Shown here: piece after piece, positions 25,108 through 36,028 of the stretch
How the letters are laid out: each line of letters starts with the position of its first letter
Position numbering within the stretch: the first letter of the stretch is position 1
Assembly: GCF_018069565.1 (NCBI RefSeq)
Contig: NZ_JAGPNL010000013.1
Location: forward strand, 1-64,000
DNA from: Streptomyces tagetis
Lineage (GTDB): Bacteria; Actinomycetota; Actinomycetes; Streptomycetales; Streptomycetaceae
DNA length: 64,000 nt
Direction: 5' to 3'
Translations under genes and position numbers: made by a program
Notes under the pieces: generated by a model
The model's input: only the letters and a program-made list of their open reading frames with translations
What the model was told of the DNA's origin: nothing
The model's database searches: none

Positions 25108-25949
25108 GCGACGACACCTGGCACGTGGCCGAGGAGGACCTGCGCGCCTACGCCCGCGGCACCCTCACCGCCCCCCTGCTCTGGTCCGCCGACACCCACC
25201 TCGCCGCCTGCGCGCGGTGCCGGGCGCTGCTCGCCGAGGCCGGCGACCCGGCGGCGCTGGACGCCGGGTGGGAGCGGCTCGACGCCGAGCTGGACGCGCC
25301 CCGGCCGGGCCGCTGCGAGGCGCTGCTGGTGCGCTGCGGCGTCCCCGACCACACCGCGCGCCTCCTCGCGGCCACCGCGCTGCTGCGCCGCTCCTGGCTC
25401 GGCGCCCTCGGCCTGGTCCTGCTGATGACCTGCGTCGCCGCCCTCTCCACGGCCGCCACCCGGACGCCCACCCCCTTCCTCGCCGTCGCCCCGCTGCTCC
25501 CGCTGGCCGGGGTGGCGCTGGCCTACGGGCCCGCGCTGGACCCGGCGTACGAGATGGCCGTCGTCACGCCCACGCACGGCTTCCGGCTGCTGATGATCCG
25601 CACGGTGGCCGTGCTCGCCGCCGGGCTCGGGGTGAACGGCCTCGCCACCCTCGCCCTGCCCGGGTACGGGCTGCGCGCCCTCGGCTGGCTGCTGCCGGCG
25701 CTCGCGCTCACCTCGGCCGGCCTCGCGCTGGCGCCCCGGCTGGGCCCGGTCGGCGGCCCCTCGGCGGTCGCCGGGGCGTGGGTGGCGGTGCTGCTCGCCG
25801 CCGACGCCGCCCGCGCCGCCCCGGGCCTCCCGCTCGCGCCGTTCACCGCGGCCGGGCAGGGTGTCTCGGCCGCCGTGGCCCTGCTCGGCGCCGGGCTGCT
25901 CTTCCTCGTCCGCGACCGCTTCGACGTCTGCGCGCGGGGTGTGGTGTGA
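25104..25949 (+). CDS. Membrane-bound zinc-finger anti-sigma factor
   Basis: A 281-residue protein. The cytoplasmic N-terminus has the ZAS-type motif HLAACARC (His-x3-Cys-x2-Cys, near residues 32-39), typical of anti-sigma factors that hold ECF sigmas. It is followed by about six membrane helices with very short loops (from residue 92 on), so any signal is probably sensed in or near the membrane, perhaps with the downstream ABC transporter. Four-base overlap with the sigma gene supports 1:1 production. Confidence 0.85.
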   Translation: MSDDTWHVAEEDLRAYARGTLTAPLLWSADTHLAACARCRALLAEAGDPAALDAGWERLDAELDAPRPGRCEALLVRCGVPDHTARLLAATALLRRSWLGALGLVLLMTCVAALSTAATRTPTPFLAVAPLLPLAGVALAYGPALDPAYEMAVVTPTHGFRLLMIRTVAVLAAGLGVNGLATLALPGYGLRALGWLLPALALTSAGLALAPRLGPVGGPSAVAGAWVAVLLAADAARAAPGLPLAPFTAAGQGVSAAVALLGAGLLFLVRDRFDVCARGVV

Positions 25950-26025
25950 GCCGCCGACGGCCCGGCCCGGCCCGCCGCGCCCCTCGTGTCCTCCGCCCTT
26001 TCCGTCCCACGACCGGGAGTGCCGT

Positions 26026-26882
<857 letters not shown>

Positions 26883-26886
<4 letters not shown>

Positions 26887-28442
26887 GCGCCCCGCTGCCC
26901 GACGCCCCGCTCCCCGACGCCCCGCCCGCCACGGCCGACGCGCCGCCCGGCGCCGGGCCCCGGGCCGTGCTCGCCCTGGCCCGGTTCGAGGCCCGCCGGC
27001 TGCTGCTGACCGCCCCGGTCCTCCTCGCCTTCGCCGGGTACGCGCTGTGGATCGGGTGGCGGACCCCCTCCTCCTGGGACGGCCACCCCGCCCTCCAGGA
27101 CGTCGACCGCGCCGCCCAGGGCCCGCCGCTGCTCGTCGGCCTCGCCGTGCTGCTCGGCGCGAGCCTCGGCGTGCTCCGCTCCCACCGGCACGGCACCGAG
27201 GAGCACTTCGGGGTGCTGCCGCTCACGCCCTGGCGCCGCACCGTCGCCCACCTGCTCTCGGTGGTGCCGGCCGCGCTGCTCACCGCGGTGGGCGTGGCCG
27301 TCCAGTTCGGCTGGGAGGCGCTCAAGCCGGGCGCGGTCGGGCACGGCTCGCCCGCCGAACTGGCCGTCGGCCCGCTGTCGGTGCTGCTCTTCGGGGCGGC
27401 CGGGGTGCTGTCGGCCCGGCTCGCGCGTTCGCCGCTCGCCGCGCCGGGGCTGGTCGTCGTCCTGCTGGGCGTCGTCGCCCTCGGCGCCGGACCGGACGGC
27501 ACCGACGGGCTCTCCTGGCTGGCCCCGTCCGTCGCCACGGGCGCCTCCACCACCTTCCCCTCCGAGCTGCTGGGGCGGCCCGCCGCCTGGCACGTCCTCT
27601 ACCTGGCCGGTCTCGCCCTCACCGTGGCCCTCCTCGCCGTGTTCGCCGCCGGGGGACGCACCCGGGCCGTCAGCGCCGGCCTCGCCCTGTCCCTCGCCGC
27701 CGCCGTCGCCGGCGGCACCCTCCAGGCCCGCGGCGCGGCGCCCTCGCCGGAGCTGACGGCGGCCCGCGAACGCGCCACGCTCGCCCCGGAGAAGGAGCAG
27801 ACCTGCCTGCGGCGGGGCACGACGACGTACTGCGCCTTCCCCGAGTGGGAGCCCCGCACCGCCACCTGGGCCGCGGTCGTGGACCGGGTCCGCTCCCGCA
27901 CCGGCGGACCCGCCCGCGAGGCGCCGCTGCTCGTGCGGCAGCGCGTCGAAGCCCGGTACGGGCCGTACGACGACTCCGCGATCCCGCCCGCCGAGGCCCC
28001 GCACCAGGTGACCGTCGGCACTTCCTGGGGCGGCAACCGGGTACCCGAGTTCTCCACCGCTGTCGCCGCCGTGTTCGTCGCGGGCAGCGAGAGCGCCGGG
28101 GCCGAGCTGTGCGACGGGCGGATGGTCACCGTCATGTGGCTCTCGCTGAGCTGGCAGGACGATCCGGTGGACGCCCTGCGCCGGGTCCGCGTCGACGACA
28201 GCCTCAGCGGCCCCGCGACGGTCCTCGCGCCCACCGAACCGCTCTCCATGACGGCTGCTCAGACCAAGGTCGTACGGGAGTTGCTGGAGTCCCCGCCGCC
28301 CGGCGTGGCCGAGCGGGTCCGGGAACACTGGGCCGAGCTGACCGCCCCCGGCGTCACGACCGCGCACGCCGCCGGACTCCTCGGCGCGAGCGCCCCGGCG
28401 CCGGACGAGCCGACGGAGGAGGGCGAGGCGTGCGAGGCGTGA
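26883..28442 (+). CDS. ABC transporter permease-like membrane protein with a soluble C-terminal domain
   Basis: A 519-residue protein. An N-terminal Pro/Ala-rich segment with DAPLPDAP repeats is followed by six to seven membrane helices (about residues 45-280), as in ABC-2 type exporters. The C-terminal 220 residues form a soluble, probably external domain (two Cys near QTCLRRGTTTYCAF) that I do not recognise. It ends the sigma/anti-sigma/ABC operon. The external domain could bind the exported or sensed molecule. Confidence 0.75.
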
Positions 28443-28472
28443 CCCGGCCCGGCGCTTGACCACGCCGGGCAG

Positions 28473-28506
28473 GCCCGGCGGGCGGAGGGTCCCGGGCCCG
28501 CCGGGC
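28473..28506. terminator. Bidirectional terminator between the ABC operon and mshD
   Basis: An 11-bp perfect stem (GCCCGGCGGGC with GCCCGCCGGGC) lies between two convergent genes and ends next to the mshD stop. It has no T tract, as is usual for high-GC genomes. Confidence 0.65.
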
Positions 28507-29433
28507 TCACGTCTCCGTGCGGTACATCAGGTCCGTCTCGTGGGTGGTGAAGCCCAGCCGCTCGTAGACCGCGACCGCCGCCTCGTTGTCGGCGTCGACG
28601 TACAGCATCGCCGTGGGCAGCCCCCGCCGCTCCAGGTGCCGCAGGCCGATGGTGGTGAGGGCCTTGCCGAGGCCGCCGCCCTGGGCGTCCGGGCGGATGC
28701 CGACGACGTACACCTCGCCGAGGCCCTCGTCCGCGTGCTCCTTGGTCCAGTGGAAGCCGATCAGCTCGCCGTCCCGCTCGGCGAGGAAGAAGCCCGCCGG
28801 GTCGAACCACGGCTCGGCCTCGCGGTCGTCGAGGTCGCGCTGGGTCAGCGAGCCCTGCTCGGGGTGGTGGGCGAAGGCGGCGGCGTTGACGGCGAGCCAG
28901 GCCGCGTCGTCCTCGCCGGGCACGAACGGACGCACCGTCACGCCCTCGGGCAGCCGCGGCTCGGGCAGGTCCAGGCCGGTCAGCGGGCGCCGCATCTGGC
29001 GCAGTTCGCGGAAGAGCGCGAGGCCGAGGGCCTGGGCGAGGTGCCGGGCCGCCGGGTGGCCGCCGTGCGCCCAGAGCCGCAGCCGCTTGCCGGAGGCGGC
29101 GAGCAGCGCGGAGCCCAGCGCCCGTCCGTGGCCCCGCCCCCGGTGCGAGGGGTGGACGACCAGTTCGGCGGCGGGCGGCTCCACCGGGTCGGTGTCCTCC
29201 AGTTGGGCGTAGCCGACGAGTTCGCCGTCCGTGGTCAGCAACAGGTGGGAGACGCCCTCGCGGGCCGCGCCGCGCAGGTGCAGCCGGCCCTGTTCGGACA
29301 CGGCCTGCTGCCCGTCGTGCCGGGCCGCCTCGGCGAGCAGGGCCAGGACGGCCCCGGCCTGCTCCTCGCCGAGTGCGGCGTGGGTCTCGATCGAACGGGG
29401 GCGGCCGGGCCGCTCGGTGTCGTCGCTGCTCAT
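28507..29433 (-). CDS. mshD: Mycothiol synthase
   Basis: A 308-residue tandem-GNAT enzyme that acetylates Cys-GlcN-Ins with acetyl-CoA in the last step of mycothiol synthesis. The N-terminal GNAT half keeps VVHPSHRGRGHGRAL; the C-terminal half has VVGIRPDAQGGGLGKAL and ends DLMYR, as in MshD proteins. Start ATG 29433 (MSSDDTERP). Order matches S. coelicolor SCO4151. It is divergent from the 5'-nucleotidase gene. Confidence 0.93.
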   Translation of the reverse strand: MSSDDTERPGRPRSIETHAALGEEQAGAVLALLAEAARHDGQQAVSEQGRLHLRGAAREGVSHLLLTTDGELVGYAQLEDTDPVEPPAAELVVHPSHRGRGHGRALGSALLAASGKRLRLWAHGGHPAARHLAQALGLALFRELRQMRRPLTGLDLPEPRLPEGVTVRPFVPGEDDAAWLAVNAAAFAHHPEQGSLTQRDLDDREAEPWFDPAGFFLAERDGELIGFHWTKEHADEGLGEVYVVGIRPDAQGGGLGKALTTIGLRHLERRGLPTAMLYVDADNEAAVAVYERLGFTTHETDLMYRTET

Positions 29434-29600
29434 GCGTACGAGGGTACGGGGCGCACCCCGGGCGGCGGCGGGAGCCGGACACGCGGATACACCAGGATGT
29501 AACCCGGAACCCCCTGTCGCGCTACGCGCGTTGACCTTAGGCTGCGCCGGTGGACCGGACACCCCGGCCGCCCGACGACGCGAGACCCACAGGGGGACGC

Positions 29601-31418
29601 ATGCCATCCACAGGACAGTCGCAGGTGCTGCGCCGCAGGCGCCGTACGACGCGGCTCCTCGCTCTCACCGCCGGTGCCGTCACCGTCGGGGCGCTCGCCG
29701 CGGCGGCCCTGCCGGGGACCGCGAGAGCGGGCGAGAGCGGGCGGGGCGGCGGCCACGGCCCGGCCCGCTACCAGGACGTCCAACTGCTCTCCTTCAACGA
29801 CCTGCACGGCAACCTGGAGCCGCCCGCCGGCTCCTCCGGCCGGGTCACCGAGGACCTGCCGGACGGCACGACGCGCACCCTGGACGCGGGCGGCGTGGAG
29901 TACCTCGCCACCCACCTGCGCACCGCCCGCAAGGGCCACGCCTACTCGGTCACCGCGGCCGGCGGCGACCTGGTCGGCGCCTCCCCGCTGCTCTCCGGCC
30001 TCTTCCACGACGAGCCGACGATCGAGGCGCTGAACGGGCTCGGCCTGGACGTCACCAGCGTCGGCAACCACGAGTTCGACGAGGGCGCCCGGGAGCTGGC
30101 CCGCCTCCAGAAGGGCGGCTGCCACCCCACCGACGGCTGCTACACGGACAAGCGCTTCAAGGGCGCCGACTTCCCCTACCTCGCCGCCAACGTCCTCGAC
30201 GAGCGCACCGGCAAGCCGCTGCTGAAGCCGTACTGGGTGTGGCAGAAGAAGGACGTCAAGATCGGCTTCATCGGCGTCACCCTGGAGTCGACCCCGGACA
30301 TCGTCTCCGCCGAGGGCGTCAAGGGGCTGACCTTCGAGGACGAGGCCGAGACGATCAACAAGTACGCCCGGGAGCTGGAGCGCAAGGGCGTGAAGTCGAT
30401 CGTGGCGCTGATCCACGAGGGCGGCTTCCCGGCCTCCGCCTCCTACAACGCCGACTGCGACGCCCCGGGCGCGGGCGCCGGCGTCTCCGGCCCGATCGTC
30501 GACATCGCGCGGAAGATCTCGCCCCAGGTCGACGCGCTGGTCACCGGGCACACCCACAACGCGTACGTGTGCACCATCCCGGACCCGGCGGGCAAGCCCC
30601 GCATGGTGACCTCGGCCGCCTCCTTCGGCCGCCTCTACACGGACACCACGCTCACCTACGACCGCCGTACGGGCGACATCGCCCGGACGGCCGTGCGCTC
30701 CGCCAACCGCGTCGTCACCCGCGACGTGCCCAAGGCCCCCGACATGACCCGGCTGATCGGCAGGTGGGACGCGCTGGCCGCCCCCATCGGCAACCGCGCC
30801 GTCGGCCACATCTCCGGCGACATCGGCAACACCGGCACCGAGTCCCCCCTCGGCGACCTGATCGCCGACGCCCAGCTCGACCACGCGAAGTCCCTGGACC
30901 CCTCGGCCGACCTGGCGCTGATGAACCCGGGCGGCATCCGCGCCCCGCTGACCTACGCGGCCCAGGGCGCGGAGGGCGACGGCGTGGTGACCTACGCCGA
31001 GGCGTTCACCGTCCAGCCCTTCGCCAACACCGTGAACCTCCAGGACTACACGGGCGCCCAGCTCGTCCAGGTCCTCAAGGAGCAGGTGAGCGGCGCGAAC
31101 GAGGCGGCGCCGAAGATCCTCCAGGTCTCCTCCGGCCTCACGTACACCCTCGACCTGACCAAGTCCGGCGCCGACCGGGTCGTGGCCGGCTCGATCCGGC
31201 TGAACGGCGCCCCGATCGACCCGGCGGCCACCTACCGCGTCGCGGCCAACAGCTTCCTCGCGGGCGGCGGCGACGGCTTCACCACCCTCGGCCAGGGCAC
31301 CGATCCGCTGGTCGGCGCGGACGACCTGGCGGCCCTGGAGCAGTACCTGACCGCCCACTCCAGTGCGACCGCCCCGCTCGACCCGCCCAAGGCCGACCGG
31401 ATCACGATCCTGGACTGA
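29601..31418 (+). CDS. Secreted 5'-nucleotidase / metallophosphoesterase
   Basis: A 605-residue exported enzyme releasing phosphate from nucleotides or related esters. Signal peptide: RRRRRTTRLLAL followed by a hydrophobic core and cleavage near GTARAGE. The metallophosphoesterase motifs are FNDLHGN, GGDLVG, GNHEFD, LIHEGG and GHTHN; the C-terminal 5'-nucleotidase domain has MNPGGIR and the substrate-stacking region near NSFLAGGGDGF. In phosphate-poor soil it would feed the Pst system nearby. Start ATG 29601 follows AGGGGGA. Confidence 0.92.
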   Translation: MPSTGQSQVLRRRRRTTRLLALTAGAVTVGALAAAALPGTARAGESGRGGGHGPARYQDVQLLSFNDLHGNLEPPAGSSGRVTEDLPDGTTRTLDAGGVEYLATHLRTARKGHAYSVTAAGGDLVGASPLLSGLFHDEPTIEALNGLGLDVTSVGNHEFDEGARELARLQKGGCHPTDGCYTDKRFKGADFPYLAANVLDERTGKPLLKPYWVWQKKDVKIGFIGVTLESTPDIVSAEGVKGLTFEDEAETINKYARELERKGVKSIVALIHEGGFPASASYNADCDAPGAGAGVSGPIVDIARKISPQVDALVTGHTHNAYVCTIPDPAGKPRMVTSAASFGRLYTDTTLTYDRRTGDIARTAVRSANRVVTRDVPKAPDMTRLIGRWDALAAPIGNRAVGHISGDIGNTGTESPLGDLIADAQLDHAKSLDPSADLALMNPGGIRAPLTYAAQGAEGDGVVTYAEAFTVQPFANTVNLQDYTGAQLVQVLKEQVSGANEAAPKILQVSSGLTYTLDLTKSGADRVVAGSIRLNGAPIDPAATYRVAANSFLAGGGDGFTTLGQGTDPLVGADDLAALEQYLTAHSSATAPLDPPKADRITILD

Positions 31419-31433
31419 GCCGGCCGCGCGCCC

Positions 31434-32876
31434 TCACGCCCCGCCGTCCGCCGCCGGGCCGGGCGGCGGGGTCGGCGCACCCGGCAGGCGGATCGTCGCC
31501 ACCGTGCCGCCCTCCGGGTCCCCGGCCCGGGTCAGGGCCACCTCCCCGCCCGCCTGGTGCACCGTGCGGGCCACGATGGACAGGCCCAGCCCCGAGCCGG
31601 GCAGCGCGCGGGCCTGCGGCGAGCGCCAGAACCGGTCGAAGACGTACGGGAGATCCTCGGCCGGGACGCCGGGCCCGCGGTCGCGGACGGTGAGGGCGCC
31701 GTCGGCCAGCCGGACGTCGACGGTGCCGCCCCGGGGGCTGAACTTCACCGCGTTGTCGAGGACGTTGACGACCGCGCGCTCCAGCGCCGCCGGTTCCGCC
31801 CGTACGTACCAGGGCCGCACGTCGGCCGTGAAGGTCAGCTCCGGCCCGCGCAGCCGGGCCCGGCGCAGCGCCGACTCGACCACGTCGTGCCAGGCGAGGA
31901 TGCGGGTCCGCCCGGCGTGCTGGCCGGTGTCCGGCCGGGACAGCTCCTGGAGGTCGCCGATGAGCGTCGCCAACTCGGTCATCTGCGCCTTCACCGAGGC
32001 GAGCAGCGCCGCCCGGTCGGCCTCGGGCAGCGGACGGCCGGTCTCCTCGCTGCGGGTGAGCAGCTCGATGTTGGTGCGCAACGAGGTGAGCGGGGTGCGC
32101 AGTTCGTGCCCCGCGTCCGCGATGAGCTGCTGCTGAAGGTCCCGTGAGCCGGCCAGCGACGCGGTCATGGTGTTGAAGGAGCGCGAGAGGCGGGCGATCT
32201 CGTCCTCGCTGTCCTCGTCCACCGGGATGCGCACCGCGAGGTCCTCGGTGCGGGCCACGTGCTCGACGGCGCGGGTCAGTTCGTCCACCGGGCGCAGCCC
32301 CGCGCGGGCCACCCACAGCCCGGCGGCGCCCGCGCCGAGCACCCCGGCGCCCGCCACGAAGACGAGCACCAGCGCGAGGTTGTTGAGCGAGCCGTCGACC
32401 TCGCTGAGCGGCCGGGCGGCGGACACCGCCACCTTGGGCAGCCCGCGCACGGTGTAGGTGAAGACGCGGTACGGGGTGCCGTCGGAGCCGGTGGCGTCGT
32501 GCAGCGCCTCGTCGGACCGGCGTTCGGCCACGGCGCGGTCGGCGTCGGTGAGCGTGACCCGCTCGGTGCCGATGATGAGGCAGCTCTTCCCCTGGTCGTC
32601 CAGCAACTGCACGCTGGAGTTGAAGAGGTTGGGTTCGCGCGGGGTGGACTCGTGGGCGCACAGACCGGTGGCGAGGTCGACGTACCCGGCGACCTGCTGG
32701 GTCGTCATGCGGTTGGCGCGCAGCGCGTCGTCCAGCGAGTTCACCAGCACGTTCTTCACCACGAACCAGCAGGCCACCGCCGCCGCGGTCACCGCGAACG
32801 CCACCGCCGCCGCCACCAGCAGGGCCAGCCGCGACCGCAGCGGCAGCGAACGGAGGCGGCGGACCGCCCGGTTCAC
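31434..32876 (-). CDS. Sensor histidine kinase, MprB-like
   Basis: A 480-residue membrane kinase. Two membrane helices (about 17-45 and 165-192) enclose an external sensor of about 120 residues with two Cys (Cys73 and Cys99) that may form a disulfide. A HAMP domain follows, then HisKA with phosphorylated His257 in DAGHELRTPL, and the ATPase domain with N-box NVLDNAVKFS and G-boxes DRGPGVP and GSGLGLSI. The start overlaps the response regulator stop by four bases. With the regulator and the upstream HtrA-type protease, the layout matches mprA-mprB-pepD of mycobacteria. Corresponds to SCO4155 in order. Confidence 0.92.
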   Translation of the reverse strand: MNRAVRRLRSLPLRSRLALLVAAAVAFAVTAAAVACWFVVKNVLVNSLDDALRANRMTTQQVAGYVDLATGLCAHESTPREPNLFNSSVQLLDDQGKSCLIIGTERVTLTDADRAVAERRSDEALHDATGSDGTPYRVFTYTVRGLPKVAVSAARPLSEVDGSLNNLALVLVFVAGAGVLGAGAAGLWVARAGLRPVDELTRAVEHVARTEDLAVRIPVDEDSEDEIARLSRSFNTMTASLAGSRDLQQQLIADAGHELRTPLTSLRTNIELLTRSEETGRPLPEADRAALLASVKAQMTELATLIGDLQELSRPDTGQHAGRTRILAWHDVVESALRRARLRGPELTFTADVRPWYVRAEPAALERAVVNVLDNAVKFSPRGGTVDVRLADGALTVRDRGPGVPAEDLPYVFDRFWRSPQARALPGSGLGLSIVARTVHQAGGEVALTRAGDPEGGTVATIRLPGAPTPPPGPAADGGA

Positions 32877-33607
32877 TCCGCGCCGCCCTGGCGCAGGACG
32901 TACCCCACGCCCCGCACGGTGTGCACGAGGCGCGGTTCGCCGCCCGCCTCGGTCTTGCGGCGCAGGTACATGACGTACACGTCCAGGGAGTTGGACGAGG
33001 GCTCGAAGTCGAAGCCCCAGACCGCCTTGAGGATCTGCTCCCGGGTGAGGACCTGGCGCGGGTGGGCGAGGAACATCTCCAGCAGCGTGAACTCGGTGCG
33101 GGTCAGCTCCACCGGCCGCCCGCCCCGGGTGACCTCGTGGGTGGCCAGGTTCATGGAGAGGCCGGCGAAGGAGAGGGTGTCGTCGTCCTCGGTGCTCGCC
33201 GCGAGGGCCGCAGCGTAGGAGCTGCGGCGCAGCAGCGCGCGGATGCGGGCGAACAGCTCGTCCAGCTCGAAGGGCTTGACCAGGTAGTCGTCGGCGCCGG
33301 CGTCCAGCCCGGTCACCCGGTCGCCGACGGTGTCGCGGGCGGTCAGCATGAGGATCGGGGTGGTGTCGCCGGCGCCCCGGATGCGGCGGGCTGCGGTCAG
33401 TCCGTCCATGCGGGGCATCTGGATGTCGAGGACGACCAGATCGGGGCGGTAGGCCGCCGCCTTCTCCAGCGCGTCGGCGCCGTCGACGGCGACCTCGGTG
33501 CCGTACCCCTCGAAGGCGAGGCTGCGCTGGAGGGCTTCGCGGACCGCCGGCTCGTCGTCGACGATCAGGATGCGCTGGGTGTCACGGTCGCCTTCTGCGG
33601 GGCTCAT
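32873..33607 (-). CDS. OmpR-family response regulator, MprA-like
   Basis: A 244-residue two-component regulator. The receiver has the acidic pair in IVDDEP, phosphorylated Asp61 in VVLDIQMP, Thr in MLTARD and Lys in YLVKPFE. The winged-helix DNA-binding domain ends with HTVRGVGYVLR. It is co-translated with the kinase. The probable regulon includes the adjacent protease, as in mycobacterial envelope stress control. Confidence 0.93.
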   Translation of the reverse strand: MSPAEGDRDTQRILIVDDEPAVREALQRSLAFEGYGTEVAVDGADALEKAAAYRPDLVVLDIQMPRMDGLTAARRIRGAGDTTPILMLTARDTVGDRVTGLDAGADDYLVKPFELDELFARIRALLRRSSYAAALAASTEDDDTLSFAGLSMNLATHEVTRGGRPVELTRTEFTLLEMFLAHPRQVLTREQILKAVWGFDFEPSSNSLDVYVMYLRRKTEAGGEPRLVHTVRGVGYVLRQGGAE

Positions 33608-33766
33608 GGCTCGGGGTTCCTCGGGTGCGGTGGGCTCGGGGGCGGGACGTCCTTCAGCGTCGCACGTCGGTGGGGGGTGCGGGAAAGCCGCGGGGGACCG
33701 GGCATGCGGTACGGGGCGGCGGCGGGGTCCGGGCGGGCGGTACGGGGCCGCCTCGGCCGGGCCGGG

Positions 33767-34831
33767 TCAGCCGTCCGCGCCCGCCCGCAGGGAGGCCAGG
33801 TCGGCCTTGACGGTGTTGACGGGGATGGCGAAGCCGAGCCCCACGCTGCCCGCGTCGGCGGACGAGGAGGAACCGGCGGCCGAGTACATCGCCGAGTTGA
33901 TGCCGACGATGTTGCCGTTCATGTCGATCAGCGCCCCGCCGGAGTTGCCCGGGTTGAGGGAGGCGTCCGTCTGGATCGCCTGGTACGTGGTCGTGGAGGA
34001 GCCGGTGTCGCCGTTGAACTGGCGCCCGCCGTAGGAGAAGGGCCAGCCGCCGCCCTGCTGCTGTTGCCGCTGCTGCTGCCCGTCGCCGCCCTTGGCGACG
34101 GTGACGTCGCGGTCGAGTGCCGAGACGATGCCGCTGGTCACGGTGCCGGTCAGGCCCTCGGGGGAGCCGATCGCCACGACCGGGTCGCCGACCTGGAGGC
34201 CGTCGGAGTCGCCGAGGGTGGCGGCGGTCAGCCCGGAGGCGTTCTCCAGCTTGATCAGCGCCAGGTCCTTGGAGCTGTCGGTGCCGACGGTCCGCGCGGT
34301 GTACGTCGTGCCGTCGCTGGTGCGTACGGTGATCGAGGAGGCGCCCGCGACGACGTGGTTGTTGGTGACGATCTCGCCGTCACCCGTGATGATCACGCCG
34401 GAGCCGGTGGAGGTGCCGGTGTTGGTGGCCGCGCTGATCTCGACGATGCTCGGGCCGACCGCGCGGGCCACCCCGGCGACGGTGCCCTTCTGGCCGGCGG
34501 GCACCACGGCGGTGCTGGTGGAGCTGGAGGTGACGGCGGTGGTGCCGGTCAGCTCCTGGATGCCGTACGCGGTGCCGCCGCCGACGGCCGCCGCGACCAG
34601 GGCCACCGCCGCGAGCAGGGCGAAGGGCCCCCGCCGGGCGGCCCGCTTACCGGACGGTGCCGGCGGCTGCTCGGCTCCGGGAGACGAAACCGCGGGCGGC
34701 TGGTTCGGCGGGGGCGGCCAGGCGGGGTCCACCGGGCCCGTGCCCAGGGGAGCGTAGACGTGCGAGCGGTCGCCCTCGAAGGGCGTCGCGTACGGGTTCT
34801 CGTCGCCGCTGCGGCGGTGGCTCTCGGTCAT
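33767..34831 (-). CDS. HtrA/DegP-type serine protease without PDZ domain
   Basis: A 354-residue membrane-anchored trypsin-like protease. The start is ATG 34831 (MTESHRR), nine bases after GGAGG; ATG 34837 is too close to that site. A Pro-rich cytoplasmic N-terminus (about 60 residues) and one membrane helix precede the external protease domain. The catalytic triad is His in TNNHVV, Asp in SKDLALIKL and Ser in NPGNSGG. A Gln-rich insertion (QQQRQQQQ) lies in the middle. The protein ends right after the protease domain, so the PDZ domain usual in HtrA is missing. Likely target of the adjacent MprAB-like system. Confidence 0.88.
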   Translation of the reverse strand: MTESHRRSGDENPYATPFEGDRSHVYAPLGTGPVDPAWPPPPNQPPAVSSPGAEQPPAPSGKRAARRGPFALLAAVALVAAAVGGGTAYGIQELTGTTAVTSSSTSTAVVPAGQKGTVAGVARAVGPSIVEISAATNTGTSTGSGVIITGDGEIVTNNHVVAGASSITVRTSDGTTYTARTVGTDSSKDLALIKLENASGLTAATLGDSDGLQVGDPVVAIGSPEGLTGTVTSGIVSALDRDVTVAKGGDGQQQRQQQQGGGWPFSYGGRQFNGDTGSSTTTYQAIQTDASLNPGNSGGALIDMNGNIVGINSAMYSAAGSSSSADAGSVGLGFAIPVNTVKADLASLRAGADG

Positions 34832-34963
34832 GTCCATGAGCCTCCCGCCCGTCCATGAGAGCCGCCTGAGGGACGCCTGAGAAGCCCGGCAGAACCGCGT
34901 ATGCCCGATATAAGGGCGGCAGCCCGAGGGCGCGGCGCCGCTACGGCGCGCTCGCCCCGACGC

Positions 34964-35986
34964 TCACGCGCAGCCGCAGGACTGGCGGACCACCAGTTGG
35001 GACGGGAACTGCTTCAGGCGCTCGCGCCGCGAGCCGGCCACCCGCAGCCCGTCGTCCAGGACCAGGTCGACCGCGGCCCGCGCCATCGCCGACCGGTCCG
35101 AGGCCACCGTGGTCAGCGGCGGATCGGCCAGCGCCGCTTCCTTGATGTCGTCGAAGCCGGCCACCGCCAGCTCGCCGGGGACGTCGATGCGCAGCTCGCG
35201 GGCGGCGCGCAGCAGGCCGATCGCCTGGTCGTCGGTGGAGCAGAAGACCGCGGGCGGACGCTGCGGGCCGGAGAGCAGGTCGAGGGCGATCCGGTAGGCG
35301 TCGTACCGGTTGTACGGCGCCTCGAAGAGCCGGCCCTCGGTGGAGAGCCCGGCCTCCTTCATCGCGCGCCGCCAGCCCTCGACGTGGTCGGAGACCGGGT
35401 CGCCGACGGCCGGGGTGTCGGCGGTGCCGCCGACACAGGCCACGTACTCGTACCCGTGCTCCAGCAGGTGGCGGACGGCGACCTGGGCGCCGTTCAGGTC
35501 GTCGGTGACGACGGCGACGTCGTCGATGGCCTCGGGCCGCTCGTGCAGCAGGACGACCCGGGCGTCCCACGCCTCGATCTCGGCGGCGGCCATGTCGTTG
35601 AGCGCGTGGCTGACCAGGATCAGCCCCGAGACCCGCATGCCGAGGAAGGCGCGCAGATAGTGCACCTCGCGCTCGCCGACGTAGTCCGAGTTGCCGACGA
35701 GCACCATCTTCCCGCGCTCGGAGGCGGCCCATTCGACGGCGTGCGCCATCTCCCCGAAGAACGGCTGGCGCGCGTCCGGCACGATCAGCCCTATGAGGTC
35801 CGTGCGCCGCGACGCCATGGCCTGGGCGACCCGGTCGGGCCGGTACCCCAGCTCCTTGATCGCGGCGAGGACACGCTCGCGCGTGGCCGGGGCGACCGGC
35901 CGGGGTCCGTTGTTGATGACATAGCTGACGACGGCGGTGGAAGTCCCCGCCAGCCGCGCCACGTCATCCCGAGTCACCTTGGCCAC
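34964..35986 (-). CDS. LacI-family transcriptional regulator
   Basis: A 340-residue repressor. The HTH is at the N-terminus (VTRDDVARLAGTSTAVVSYV) followed by the hinge helix RPDRVAQAMASRRT and a periplasmic-binding-like effector domain. It ends in an odd Cys pair (SCGCA). No sugar-utilisation operon is adjacent, so it may act elsewhere or more globally. It corresponds in order to SCO4158, which I recall as a growth-linked regulator. The gap to the HtrA gene is about 130 bases. Confidence 0.9.
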   Translation of the reverse strand: MAKVTRDDVARLAGTSTAVVSYVINNGPRPVAPATRERVLAAIKELGYRPDRVAQAMASRRTDLIGLIVPDARQPFFGEMAHAVEWAASERGKMVLVGNSDYVGEREVHYLRAFLGMRVSGLILVSHALNDMAAAEIEAWDARVVLLHERPEAIDDVAVVTDDLNGAQVAVRHLLEHGYEYVACVGGTADTPAVGDPVSDHVEGWRRAMKEAGLSTEGRLFEAPYNRYDAYRIALDLLSGPQRPPAVFCSTDDQAIGLLRAARELRIDVPGELAVAGFDDIKEAALADPPLTTVASDRSAMARAAVDLVLDDGLRVAGSRRERLKQFPSQLVVRQSCGCA

Positions 35987-36028
35987 GCGCGGAGTCTACG
36001 CGGATGGACCCGCGCCGGGCAGGGCGTA

